From Candidatus Solincola jinzensis (GTDB taxonomy: Bacteria > Actinomycetota > Geothermincolia > Geothermincolales > RBG-13-55-18), in assembly GCA_015711875.1 (NCBI GenBank), contig JACVJG010000044.1:1-11576 (forward strand): DNA of 11,576 nucleotides, written 5' to 3'. Shown one piece after another: positions 1 through 6,444 of this stretch; the first letter of the stretch is position 1, and every line of letters begins with the position of its first letter. The position numbers and the translations under genes were made by a program. The notes beneath the pieces were generated by a model. That model was not told where the DNA came from, made no database searches, and saw only the letters and a list, made by a program, of their open reading frames with translations.

Positions 1-836
1 GCGAGGTCCTTCCCGTCCTCGTACGCCCTTTCCACCACCGCCACCGCCCCCACCGCGTCGCCCTCGGCCAGGTGGTCTCCGAGCTCGACCAGGAGGTCGT
101 CCTCCACCAAGCCCAGGAAGCCGGCCACATCGGCTTCGTCCACCTCGCCATCCCCATAACTCATGACCTGCTCCAACAGCACCAGGGCATCGCGCGCCGA
201 GCCCCTGGCCCTGCGGGCGATGAGGCGTAAGGCTTTCTCGGTCACCTTTACTCCCTCGCTCTCGCTCACCGCGGCCAGGTGCTCCGCCAGCCGCTTCGAC
301 GACACGCCCCGAAAATCGTAGCGCTGGCAGCGTGAGAGGATGGTCTGCGGCAGCTTGTGCGGCTCAGTGGTTGCCAGGACAAACACCACGTGCTGCGGTG
401 GCTCCTCGAGGGTCTTGAGGAATGCGTTGAACGCTTCCTTGGTGAGCATGTGCGCCTCATCCAGGATGTACACCTTGATACGCGCCGAGGCAGGCGAGAA
501 GATCACGCGCTCCCTCAGTTCGCGAATATCGTCTATGCCGCGGTTGGAGGCAGCGTCGATCTCCACCACGTCCACGGAAGTGCCCTCGGTTATCTCCCGG
601 CAGGGAGCGCAACGGTTGCACGGGTTGGGGGTCGGGCCCTCCACGCAGTTCAAGGCCTTGGCCAGGATGCGCGCGGTGCTGGTCTTGCCGGTCCCCCTGG
701 GTCCGGTGAAAAGATAGGCGTGCGAGAAGTTCCCGTTACGCAGGGAGTTGGCCAGGGTACGGGTTACGTATTCCTGGCCCAGCACCTCCTCGAAGGTCTG
801 AGGGCGCCATTTCCTGTAAAGAGCAACGTAGTTCAA
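1..836 (-). CDS. dnaX: DNA polymerase III subunit gamma/tau, 5' part (partial)
   Basis: This is the ATPase subunit of the replicative clamp loader, which opens the beta clamp and loads it on primed DNA. About 278 codons are present and the 3' part lies beyond the left edge. The start is a TTG at 836-834, preceded by AGAGGGG at 849-843 with a 6-base gap; the protein then reads LYRKWRPQTFEEVLGQ, the classic DnaX opening. Visible motifs are Walker A GPRGTGKTS (about residues 45-53), four zinc-binding cysteines (C64, C73, C76, C79), Walker B with DEAH (126-129), the LEEPP segment, and the sensor-1 region with SRCQRYDF (about 165-172). These are the standard AAA+ domains I and II. The tau-specific C-terminus, and any programmed frameshift site for gamma, cannot be seen. 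The SRP RNA gene lies directly upstream, as in many Gram-positive bacteria. Confidence 0.97.
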   Translation of the reverse strand, partial: MNYVALYRKWRPQTFEEVLGQEYVTRTLANSLRNGNFSHAYLFTGPRGTGKTSTARILAKALNCVEGPTPNPCNRCAPCREITEGTSVDVVEIDAASNRGIDDIRELRERVIFSPASARIKVYILDEAHMLTKEAFNAFLKTLEEPPQHVVFVLATTEPHKLPQTILSRCQRYDFRGVSSKRLAEHLAAVSESEGVKVTEKALRLIARRARGSARDALVLLEQVMSYGDGEVDEADVAGFLGLVEDDLLVELGDHLAEGDAVGAVAVVERAYEDGKDL

Positions 837-857
837 CCGCCACCCCTCTATCGCTAA

Positions 858-886
858 GGCGCCCCCGGCGGCGTCACCGGGGCGCC
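858..886 (-). terminator. GC-rich hairpin between SRP RNA and dnaX
   Basis: On the minus strand, GGCGCCCC (886-879) pairs perfectly with GGGGCGCC (865-858), and the pairing can extend inward through CCGG pairs. It lies 16 bases beyond the predicted 3' end of the SRP RNA and ends just before the dnaX ribosome-binding site. No run of T follows, so it may be a factor-independent terminator of the weak GC-rich kind, an RNA-processing stop, or an attenuator between the SRP RNA and dnaX. The pairing is seen directly; the function is inferred. Confidence 0.5.
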
Positions 887-902
887 GGTCCCATTAATAG
901 AT

Positions 903-1176
903 GTGATCGTGCACCCTTCCTCGACTCCCGGCCCCGAGCGCTACACCGGTAGTTAGCTCCGGACAGGTTGATCTGCGGCACACGAGAAGATTTGCTTACC
1001 GCTGCTTCCTTCCGGACCTGACGGGGTTCACAAGTTCCCGTTGCGCAGGACCCGACCTTCAACACCACTTGCCTGTGCGCAATACTCAAGACCGGAGAGC
1101 CTCAGTTGGGGATTCGGCCCCGCTGTAGCGGATTGCGGGTTCAGGGCACCGCTAGCTCCCCGCTTAGCACGATCAC
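903..1176 (-). ncRNA. ffs: Signal recognition particle RNA, bacterial large type (6S/scRNA-like)
   Basis: This is the RNA scaffold of the signal recognition particle, which binds Ffh and targets ribosomes making membrane proteins. The hallmark helix 8 is intact at 1026-997: CCGTCAGGTCCGGAAGGAAG followed by CAGCGGTAAGC, with the GGAA tetraloop at 1013-1010. The long form is shown by the 5' Alu-like part (about 1167-1100, including AGCGGTGCCCTGAACCCGC) and by closure of the ends: GTGATCGTGC (1176-1167) pairs perfectly with GCACGATCAC (912-903). That gives about 274 bases, typical of the Bacillus-type large SRP RNA and much longer than the 4.5S RNA of E. coli. The exact ends are inferred from this terminal helix and from the promoter position. 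It stands immediately upstream of dnaX on the same strand, a recurrent order in Gram-positive genomes. Confidence 0.95.
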
Positions 1177-1182
1177 GATAAT

Positions 1183-1188
1183 AGTATA
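1183..1188 (-). promoter_or_regulatory. -10 box of the SRP RNA promoter
   Basis: TATACT lies on the minus strand six bases before the predicted first base of the SRP RNA at 1176, which is the expected distance for a sigma-70-type -10 element. No good TTGACA match is visible 16-18 bases upstream (around 1206-1212 the minus strand reads AACTGCC), so the -35 is weak or the promoter depends on other contacts. Confidence 0.65.
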
Positions 1189-1323
1189 GCACGGGCAGGC
1201 GACGGGGCAGTTGCGGCGACCGCCCAAGCGGGCGAGCGCCGTGTTATCACAGGGGCCTCGACCCGGGAAGCATCTCGCCGCCACCGGCGCGCAAACCGAG
1301 AAAGGCATCCGGACCGGGGGAAA

Positions 1324-1356
1324 CGCTTGCGGGGGCCGGCGAGGATTAAGCAAGCG
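1324..1356. repeat. 7-bp inverted repeat spanning the -35 region of the KaiC-operon promoter
   Basis: CGCTTGC at 1324-1330 is matched by its exact reverse complement GCAAGCG at 1350-1356, with 19 bases between. The right arm ends five bases before the TATAAT box at 1362, so the pair brackets the place where a -35 element would lie, and no good -35 hexamer is present. This could be an operator or activator site for a dimeric regulator, or chance in G+C-rich DNA. No known regulator consensus is recognised. The rest of the spacer between the two divergent promoters (1189-1323) shows only a short hairpin, CGCCC-AAGC-GGGCG at 1221-1234. Confidence 0.35.
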
Positions 1357-1361
1357 GAGTG

Positions 1362-1367
1362 TATAAT
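1362..1367 (+). promoter_or_regulatory. -10 box (TATAAT) for the KaiC-like/kinase operon
   Basis: A perfect TATAAT lies 35 bases before the ATG at 1403, in otherwise G+C-rich DNA. Transcription would begin near 1374, leaving a leader of about 29 bases that carries the ribosome-binding site GGGAGGAA at 1393-1400. A recognisable -35 hexamer is missing at the usual spacing. Confidence 0.6.
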
Positions 1368-1402
1368 AATAGAAATGACGGGGCGGTAGAGCGGGAGGAA
1401 AG

Positions 1403-2215
1403 ATGGGCGAAAGCGAGTTCGGGGAAAGGGTTTCCACCGGTAACGCGGAGCTCGACTCTATGATGGACGGTGGGCTGCTCCGTGGATCGGTTACCCTGGT
1501 GACCGGCGCCCCGGGGACCGGCAAGACCTGCCTCGGCCTGGAGTTCATCTGCCGCGGCATCCTGGAGATGAACGAGCCCGGCCTCATCGTGACCTTCGAG
1601 CACTTTCCCAAGAAGCTGCTGCGGGACGCCTCATCCCTGGGCTTCGACCTCACGGAGATGGAGAGGAAGGGCATGCTGCGCATTCTCTTCACCTCTCCAG
1701 AGATATTCTTCGAGCAGGCGCAGGCATCCGGGGGGTTGCTCGACACCATGGTGGAGGAGCTGGGCGCACGGCGAGTTTTCATCGATTCAATCTCACACCT
1801 CGAGCGGCTCACGCGTGATCCCGTGAAATTGAGGGAGATAGCTTTCACTTTCGTCAACGCCCTTCTCAGGCACGGCCTCACCGCCCTGGTGACACAAGAG
1901 GACCCGGATATCACCGGCGACGTGGCCGCCGCCCAGTACGGCATCTCGTACCTGGTGGACGCGGTGATCATCCTGCGCTACGTGGAGCTGGACTCCTCCA
2001 TCGGCAGGGCCATCCTGGTGCTCAAGCAGCGCGCCAGTTCCCACGACAAGAGGATCAGGGAATTCCGCATCGCCGCCGGCGGCATAAAAATAGGCGAGCC
2101 CTTCGCGGATCGGGAGGGGGTGCTCTCGGGGCTGCCGCGCAAGCGCGAAGTGGATGCCTTCGTGGAGGTTTTCGGGAGGAAGGGCAAGGGCTCGTCCAAG
2201 GGGGAGGTAGGGTGA
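1403..2215 (+). CDS. Single-domain KaiC/RadA-like ATPase
   Basis: This is a RecA-fold ATPase of the KaiC family with one domain (270 aa; cyanobacterial KaiC has two in about 520 aa). Walker A GAPGTGKT is at residues 35-42, the catalytic-glutamate strand TFEH at 64-67, and Walker B RVFIDS at 124-129 with D128. The KaiC-type signature with K208, R210, H214 and REF (219-221) near the C-terminus reaches the neighbouring subunit's nucleotide in hexameric relatives. The start ATG has GGGAGGAA at 1393-1400. Single-domain KaiC-like proteins occur widely in archaea and bacteria and often act as signalling ATPases rather than clocks; no kaiA or kaiB is present here. Its stop codon overlaps the next gene's ATG by one base, so it is probably coupled to the receiver protein. 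The biochemical output is unknown; the family call is firm, the role inferred. Confidence 0.9.
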   Translation: MGESEFGERVSTGNAELDSMMDGGLLRGSVTLVTGAPGTGKTCLGLEFICRGILEMNEPGLIVTFEHFPKKLLRDASSLGFDLTEMERKGMLRILFTSPEIFFEQAQASGGLLDTMVEELGARRVFIDSISHLERLTRDPVKLREIAFTFVNALLRHGLTALVTQEDPDITGDVAAAQYGISYLVDAVIILRYVELDSSIGRAILVLKQRASSHDKRIREFRIAAGGIKIGEPFADREGVLSGLPRKREVDAFVEVFGRKGKGSSKGEVG

Positions 2216-2610
2216 TGGCTGACAAGATCCTGATCGTTGACGACGACCGGGAGATGGTCGAGCTCATCGAGCTCTTCCTGCGAAACGCCGGCTACGTCAC
2301 CATCTCGGCCTTCTCGGGGGAAGAGGCCCTGGAGAAGACCTTTAACGAGAAACCGGATCTTATCCTGCTGGACATCATGATGCCCCGCATCGACGGCTGG
2401 GAGGTGCTGCGCCGCATCAAGAACGATCCCGAGGCCCGCAATATCCCCGTGGCTTTCATTACCGCCCGCACCCAGAACATCGACAAGATGATCGGCCTGT
2501 CAGTCATGAAAGCCGCCGGCTATATCACCAAGCCCTTCAGCAAGCAGGAGCTTCTTAGCGAGGTCAGGCGCATTCTCGACGAGGGCGGCGGGGGGGTGCC
2601 AGCGCCTTAG
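2215..2610 (+). CDS. Stand-alone response-regulator receiver protein
   Basis: This is a CheY-like receiver domain of 131 aa without an output domain. The acidic pair D9/D10, phospho-acceptor D53 (LLDIMMP), switch residue T83 (AFITAR) and K106 (ITKPF) are all present, so phosphorylation is expected to work. The C-terminus ends in a short glycine-rich tail (EGGGGVPAP). ATG 2215 was chosen over the adjacent GTG 2212 because GGAGG at 2203-2207 is seven bases from it; ATG shares one base with the stop of the KaiC-like gene. The likely phosphodonor is the PAS histidine kinase three genes downstream. With no DNA-binding or enzymatic domain, it must act by protein contact, plausibly on the KaiC-like ATPase, or serve as a phosphate sink or relay. 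The partner is inferred only from gene order. Confidence 0.93.
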   Translation: MADKILIVDDDREMVELIELFLRNAGYVTISAFSGEEALEKTFNEKPDLILLDIMMPRIDGWEVLRRIKNDPEARNIPVAFITARTQNIDKMIGLSVMKAAGYITKPFSKQELLSEVRRILDEGGGGVPAP

Positions 2611-2637
2611 GGGTAGGTCCGCGGAAAGGGGGCGTTG

Positions 2638-2940
2638 ATGTCGAACGAATGGTGGAAGACCTTGTCGCTTTTCCTGTGGTTCTACAATACCTCCGCCACC
2701 GCCGTGGTGATGATATACTTCGCCGGCATCTGCCGCATGGCGGAAAGCAAGTTCGGCGGGAAAACGTATTATTACCTGCTCCCCGTTTTTTTCGTGCTCA
2801 TGGGGGCTAGTACCCTCATCTATTCCATGTCCGACTCTATCGTGGCCATAAAGATCTGGTACGCGGTCTGGCCTACGGTGGCCGGGTTGCTGCTCTTCAT
2901 CGTGGTCTATCGCGCCTACCGCCTGATGATGGGACGATGA
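2638..2940 (+). CDS. Small three-helix membrane protein A
   Basis: The product is a 100-aa hydrophobic protein of no recognised family. Three membrane segments are apparent at about residues 9-29, 44-62 and 73-91. The first loop (R33, K38, K42) and the C-terminal tail (R92, R95, R100) are basic, which by the positive-inside rule suggests N-terminus out, C-terminus in. ATG 2638 follows an AAAGGGGG stretch (2625-2632); an in-frame TTG at 2635 is an alternative. The stop TGA overlaps the next ATG (ATGA at 2937-2940), so the two small membrane proteins are translationally coupled. Layout and loop composition resemble the next gene, suggesting ancient duplication. Position before a membrane kinase suggests a sensory, anchoring or accessory role, but nothing in the sequence shows function. 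Confidence 0.82.
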   Translation: MSNEWWKTLSLFLWFYNTSATAVVMIYFAGICRMAESKFGGKTYYYLLPVFFVLMGASTLIYSMSDSIVAIKIWYAVWPTVAGLLLFIVVYRAYRLMMGR

Positions 2941-3308
2941 ACTATCTTTCCTCCGCCCTGTACGTGATCGGCCCGCTCTCGGTAGCGGTGTTGTTGCTCC
3001 TGCTCGGCGCCATGGGAAAACGCCTGGGCCAGGCCCTGGAGCTGCCGCCCTATTATCGCCTTTATTACCTTTCATTCTTCTTTTTCTTCGCCCCCCTTCC
3101 CGCGGCCTGGATCCTTCTGCTCACCGGCGCATGGGGACTGCCGGACCCGGAGCCTCGCACGGGCCTTATCATCAAGATCGCAGTGGCCTCCATCCCCATG
3201 GGCATAGCCATAACCTTTGCGCTCATCGCCACCGCCAAGTACTGGGGATGGATATGGGGGGAGTTTTATCGCTCTCGCCGCAAGGAAGGGGGTAAGGGTG
3301 AGGGGTGA
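2937..3308 (+). CDS. Small three-helix membrane protein B
   Basis: The product is a 123-aa membrane protein without a recognised family. Hydrophobic segments lie at about residues 7-26, 43-63 (containing FFFFF) and 79-99, followed by an aromatic stretch KYWGWIWGEFY (101-111) and a strongly basic tail (RSRRK). The predicted topology is N-terminus out, C-terminus in, the same as its upstream neighbour. Both have a glycine and basic residues just after helix 1, then a tyrosine-rich entry into helix 2 (YYRLYYL here, TYYYLLP in the neighbour), and a short outer loop. The start ATG overlaps the previous stop by four bases. The 3' end overlaps the kinase start by 11 bases. The gene is very probably real because of coupling on both sides. 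Function is unknown; a subunit of a membrane sensor complex with the kinase is plausible. Confidence 0.82.
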   Translation: MNYLSSALYVIGPLSVAVLLLLLGAMGKRLGQALELPPYYRLYYLSFFFFFAPLPAAWILLLTGAWGLPDPEPRTGLIIKIAVASIPMGIAITFALIATAKYWGWIWGEFYRSRRKEGGKGEG

Positions 3309-5385
3309 CATAGGGAGACGCTTCGCCGTCACCGCATTACTGCTCCTCGCCCCGGCTTTGATCTTCGCCGCCCTCGGCAATCGCGGCGCTACCATCGCGC
3401 TGCTTTCCCTCGCGGCGGCATACTGTGCAGCATCCATGCTGGCGATGCGCGGACAGGCCAGGAAACGCTTGGCCCGTCGCAGACGAGAAGACCGGGGGAG
3501 CGCGTCGTTCCTGGAGGCCATACCATCCCCCGCCCTGCTGGTGAGCCCGGGGGGGATCATCCTGGAGGCCAACCGGCGCGCGGCGGAGTTCATACCCCTT
3601 CCCAGCGAAACGGTGGGGGAGCTTACGGGCAGGAAGCTGGACGAGGCTTTCCTCCCCCCCTTCTTCGGGGCCTGGGCGCCGGCTCTGGAGCGAGCCCTGG
3701 AATCAGAGGGCCCGCTGGAGATAAAGCAGGAGCAGTATTATCTGGAAAATTATTCTGGGATATGCAGGGTCTGGCTTTCCGCCTTACACGACGGCGGCGG
3801 AGGGAGTAAGAGCGTGCTGGTGGTCATCCAGGACATCACCCAGGAGGCATGGGAACGCGCCGCCCTCTTGGAGGCGTCGGAGCGAGAGGCGGGCATTTTC
3901 GAGAGCGTGCCGGTGAAGATCGCCGTTCTGGACCGCAACTTCCGCCTGGTGCGCTGCAACCAGTCTATGATGAGATGGATACGCGACTCCTGCGGCCTGG
4001 ACGAGAGCCGGCTCTCGGGCCTGCCCGCCCTGGACATCATGCCTCATGAGTTCCGTCCCGACTGGAAACACATCCTGCGCCGGGTGCTCATCGAGGGGCG
4101 CTCCTTCGAGCAGCCGCGCGTGCACCAGGTGGTGGACGGCGTCGACCATTTCCACCGCGTGCGCCTGCACCCCCTCACCGACGAGGCGGGAATGGTCCGC
4201 GAAGCCCTGCTGCTCTTCGAGGACGTTACAGAATACGTGCGCCTGGAGCGGCGCCTGGCGGAAACCACCGATTACCTTAACCTGCTCATCGAGAGCCTCA
4301 ACGACGGTTTTTACGCCATGGACGCCGATGGCAAGTTCTCCTTCTGCAACCAGGCTTTCCTGGACATGTTGGGGCTCCGAGGCGCCGAGGAGCTTTTCCG
4401 CAAAGAGCCCGTCGACATCGTGATGCCCGAAGAGACAGCCAAGATCGAGCGCATGCTGGAAAGGCGGCGTAGGGGAGAGAAGGTCTTCTTCGAGACCCTG
4501 TTGAGGCGCAGCGACGGCAGCGCCATACCGGTGCAGATCAGCTCCGCCCCCCTCTTCCGTTCCGGCGAGTTCGCCGGCATCGTGGGCATCGCGCACGACT
4601 TGAGCGAGCGGCGGCGGCTACAGGCCATGGTGGAGGAGAGCCACAAGTACCTGGAGAGGGCCTACGAGGAGCTCTCGGTGCTGGACAAGATGAAGTCGGA
4701 TTTCATCGCCATCGCTTCCCATGAGCTGCGCACCCCCCTTTCCATAATCAAGGGTTACACAGACGCCTTCCAGTATGGAGAGCTGGGCGAGCTGACCCCC
4801 TTCCAGATGGACAAGATCAAGATCATGAACGCCCGCGCGGACCAGATGACCAAGATCATCAACGATCTTCTGGATATAACCCGCATGGAGGAGGGAAGGC
4901 TGGTGGGGGAGAAGTGGCCGGCTCCTGTCGAGGGACTGGTCCTGAACGCGGTATCGGAATACGAAGGCCGTGCCGAGCAGGCGGGCCTTAAGCTTCGCCA
5001 TTCCATCGCCGCCGGCCTGCCGCCGGTGAGCGTGGACGTGTGGCGCATCCACCAGGTGCTGGAGAACCTCATCAGCAACGCCATCAAATTCACCCCACCC
5101 GGCGGGGAGATCGAGGTGAGCGCTCGCGCCGCGGAGGAGCCGGACATGGTGGAGATAGAGGTGCGCGACACCGGGCCCGGCATCCCGCGAGAGCAACAGA
5201 GGAAATTGTTTACCATGTTTTACCAAGTGGAGACGGACTCCACCAGGTCTGCGGGAGGACTGGGGCTCGGCCTGGTCATCTCCAAGGGGATAGTCGAGGG
5301 GCACGGCGGCCGCATCTGGGTGGAGAGCGAAGCGGGTGAGGGCTCTTCTTTCAAGTTCACCCTCCCCATGCACAAGGAGGAGTAG
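3298..5385 (+). CDS. Membrane-anchored triple-PAS sensor histidine kinase
   Basis: This 695-aa sensor kinase is expected to autophosphorylate and pass phosphate to a receiver, most likely the stand-alone one in the same operon. Two N-terminal membrane helices (about 9-26 and 31-50) form a hairpin with almost no outer loop, followed by a basic stretch, so sensing is probably cytoplasmic or within the membrane. Three PAS domains follow at about 70-180, 198-315 and 325-435, then a short helical linker. HisKA carries phospho-acceptor H475 in ASHELRTPLS. The ATPase domain has the N box NLISNAIKF (590-598), G1 DTGPGIP (624-630) and G2 GGLGLGL (653-659). GTG 3298 is preferred because GGAAGGGGG lies just upstream; an in-frame ATG at 3217 would bury the start deep in the previous gene. 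No cysteine-based heme or flavin-binding motif is obvious, so the ligand is unknown. Confidence 0.95.
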   Translation: MRGDIGRRFAVTALLLLAPALIFAALGNRGATIALLSLAAAYCAASMLAMRGQARKRLARRRREDRGSASFLEAIPSPALLVSPGGIILEANRRAAEFIPLPSETVGELTGRKLDEAFLPPFFGAWAPALERALESEGPLEIKQEQYYLENYSGICRVWLSALHDGGGGSKSVLVVIQDITQEAWERAALLEASEREAGIFESVPVKIAVLDRNFRLVRCNQSMMRWIRDSCGLDESRLSGLPALDIMPHEFRPDWKHILRRVLIEGRSFEQPRVHQVVDGVDHFHRVRLHPLTDEAGMVREALLLFEDVTEYVRLERRLAETTDYLNLLIESLNDGFYAMDADGKFSFCNQAFLDMLGLRGAEELFRKEPVDIVMPEETAKIERMLERRRRGEKVFFETLLRRSDGSAIPVQISSAPLFRSGEFAGIVGIAHDLSERRRLQAMVEESHKYLERAYEELSVLDKMKSDFIAIASHELRTPLSIIKGYTDAFQYGELGELTPFQMDKIKIMNARADQMTKIINDLLDITRMEEGRLVGEKWPAPVEGLVLNAVSEYEGRAEQAGLKLRHSIAAGLPPVSVDVWRIHQVLENLISNAIKFTPPGGEIEVSARAAEEPDMVEIEVRDTGPGIPREQQRKLFTMFYQVETDSTRSAGGLGLGLVISKGIVEGHGGRIWVESEAGEGSSFKFTLPMHKEE

Positions 5386-5388
5386 AGG

Positions 5389-6378
5389 ATGCGTGTGGTG
5401 TCTCCGGGAGACCGCGGTCCCGCCGTCAGCGACATCCAGAAGCGGCTTTTCGATCTCGGATACACGCCGCCCGGGCTTGAGTCGGAGATGAGAGACGCGC
5501 GTTACGGCGAGAGCACGGCTTGCGCGGTGCGCGAGTTCCAGGAGAGACGCGGCCTGCAGGCCGACGGCAAGGTGGACGAGAACACCTGGCACGAGCTGGT
5601 CGAGGCCTCGTACCGCCTGGGGGACCGCTTCCTCTACCTGCGCGTTCCCCCTTTTCGCGGGGACGACGTGCGCGAGCTTCAGCGCTACCTGAACCGGCTC
5701 GGCTTCAATGCCGGTCGCGAAGACGGCATCTTCGGGCGGGACACCGACCGCGCCCTTCGCGCTTTCCAGCACAACATGCAACTCCCCGTGGACGGCATCG
5801 CCGGTTCTTCGACCCTGTCCTGCCTGCAACGACTCCGCCACGCCCTTAAGGACACCAGCGTGGCTGTGGTCCACGAAACCATCCAGGACCTTTCCTCCCG
5901 CGGCCTAGCGGGTCGCACAGTGGTCCTGGACGCCGGGGAAGGAGACTCCCGGGCTGAGGATGCCGCGCGCCTGGCGGCGAGCGACCTTAAAGCGCGGGGC
6001 TTGGAGGTGGTGATGACCGGCGGGCCCTCCTCTGACCTTCCAGAAGGCGCACGGGCTCGCCTGGCCAACGAATACGGGGCCGACATCGTCCTCGGGCTAA
6101 GGGCCATGGGGGAGAGCGGCGTGCGCATCCTCTACTTCGGAAGCGGCGATTATTCGTCGCCGCGCGGAAGGAGGCTTGCGGAACTGCTGCGGGAAGAGCT
6201 GGAAAGGGCCGGTGTTGCCTCTGTCACGCCTCCCGAGGCCAGGAGCTACCCCATGCTGAGGGAGACGCGCATGCCTTGCGTTATCGTGGAATACGGGTTC
6301 GAGGGAGACCCGGCGTCAATGCTTCCTTCGGCCCTGGTAGCGGCGGTGTCGTCTTACTTCTGTCCCGTACAGGATTGA
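5389..6378 (+). CDS. cwlM: CwlM-like protein: two peptidoglycan-binding repeats plus degenerate amidase fold
   Basis: The 329-aa product has two PG_binding_1 repeats (about residues 5-73 and 80-150) and an N-acetylmuramoyl-L-alanine amidase (Amidase_3) fold at 178-325. In active enzymes zinc is held by His of DPGHGG, a Glu and His of SIHAN. Here these places read DAGEGD (E184 for His), E190 (kept) and LGLRAM (R238 for His); E301 matches the catalytic glutamate. Two zinc ligands are missing, so hydrolysis is unlikely. From memory, Mycobacterium CwlM has similarly lost both histidines, shares the EASYRLG linker (here 68-74), and activates MurA after phosphorylation. That role is inferred here. 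The protein stops soon after the fold, apparently lacking the phosphorylated tail of mycobacterial CwlM. No signal peptide is seen, so it is probably cytoplasmic. ATG 5389 follows AAGGAGGAG (5374-5382) inside the kinase's end. Confidence 0.85.
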   Translation: MRVVSPGDRGPAVSDIQKRLFDLGYTPPGLESEMRDARYGESTACAVREFQERRGLQADGKVDENTWHELVEASYRLGDRFLYLRVPPFRGDDVRELQRYLNRLGFNAGREDGIFGRDTDRALRAFQHNMQLPVDGIAGSSTLSCLQRLRHALKDTSVAVVHETIQDLSSRGLAGRTVVLDAGEGDSRAEDAARLAASDLKARGLEVVMTGGPSSDLPEGARARLANEYGADIVLGLRAMGESGVRILYFGSGDYSSPRGRRLAELLREELERAGVASVTPPEARSYPMLRETRMPCVIVEYGFEGDPASMLPSALVAAVSSYFCPVQD

Positions 6379-6403
6379 AGAGGCCTGGGGCTCAGCCCTC
6401 TTC
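6377..6403 (+). terminator. Hairpin at the end of the plus-strand operon
   Basis: GAAGAGG (6377-6383) and CCTCTTC (6397-6403) pair perfectly. A C-C mismatch and a CTG/CAG extension follow, closing a GGGCT loop. The stem begins inside the TGA stop codon of the cwlM-like gene. No T-run follows, but the location between convergent operons fits a transcription-termination role, possibly in both directions. Pairing is seen; function is inferred. Confidence 0.5.
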
Positions 6404-6444
6404 GACCAGCAAGGCCGCGCATCCTCTCGCCTGCAGCACGGCCG

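Noticed and set aside
357..857. 166-codon plus-strand frame opposite dnaX
   Set aside because: The minus strand here encodes the Walker A, zinc and DEAH motifs of DnaX; the plus frame has no recognisable content.
874..1089. 71-codon frame within the SRP RNA gene
   Set aside because: The sequence is fully explained by conserved SRP RNA structure.
1141..1971. 276-codon open frame on the minus strand across the spacer and the KaiC-like gene
   Set aside because: It covers the SRP RNA promoter and the opposite strand of a clear KaiC-family gene, and its protein is Ser/Arg/Pro-rich without any family motif.
1403..2215. Possible circadian KaiC clock gene
   Set aside because: It has only one KaiC domain, no kaiA or kaiB neighbour, and no recognisable CII-type phosphorylation loop, so a clock role is not supported.
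4618..5874. 418-codon open frame on the minus strand opposite the kinase and cwlM-like genes
   Set aside because: It is a high-G+C antisense artefact: the opposite strand encodes intact kinase catalytic boxes, while this frame is His/Val/Leu-rich and matches nothing.
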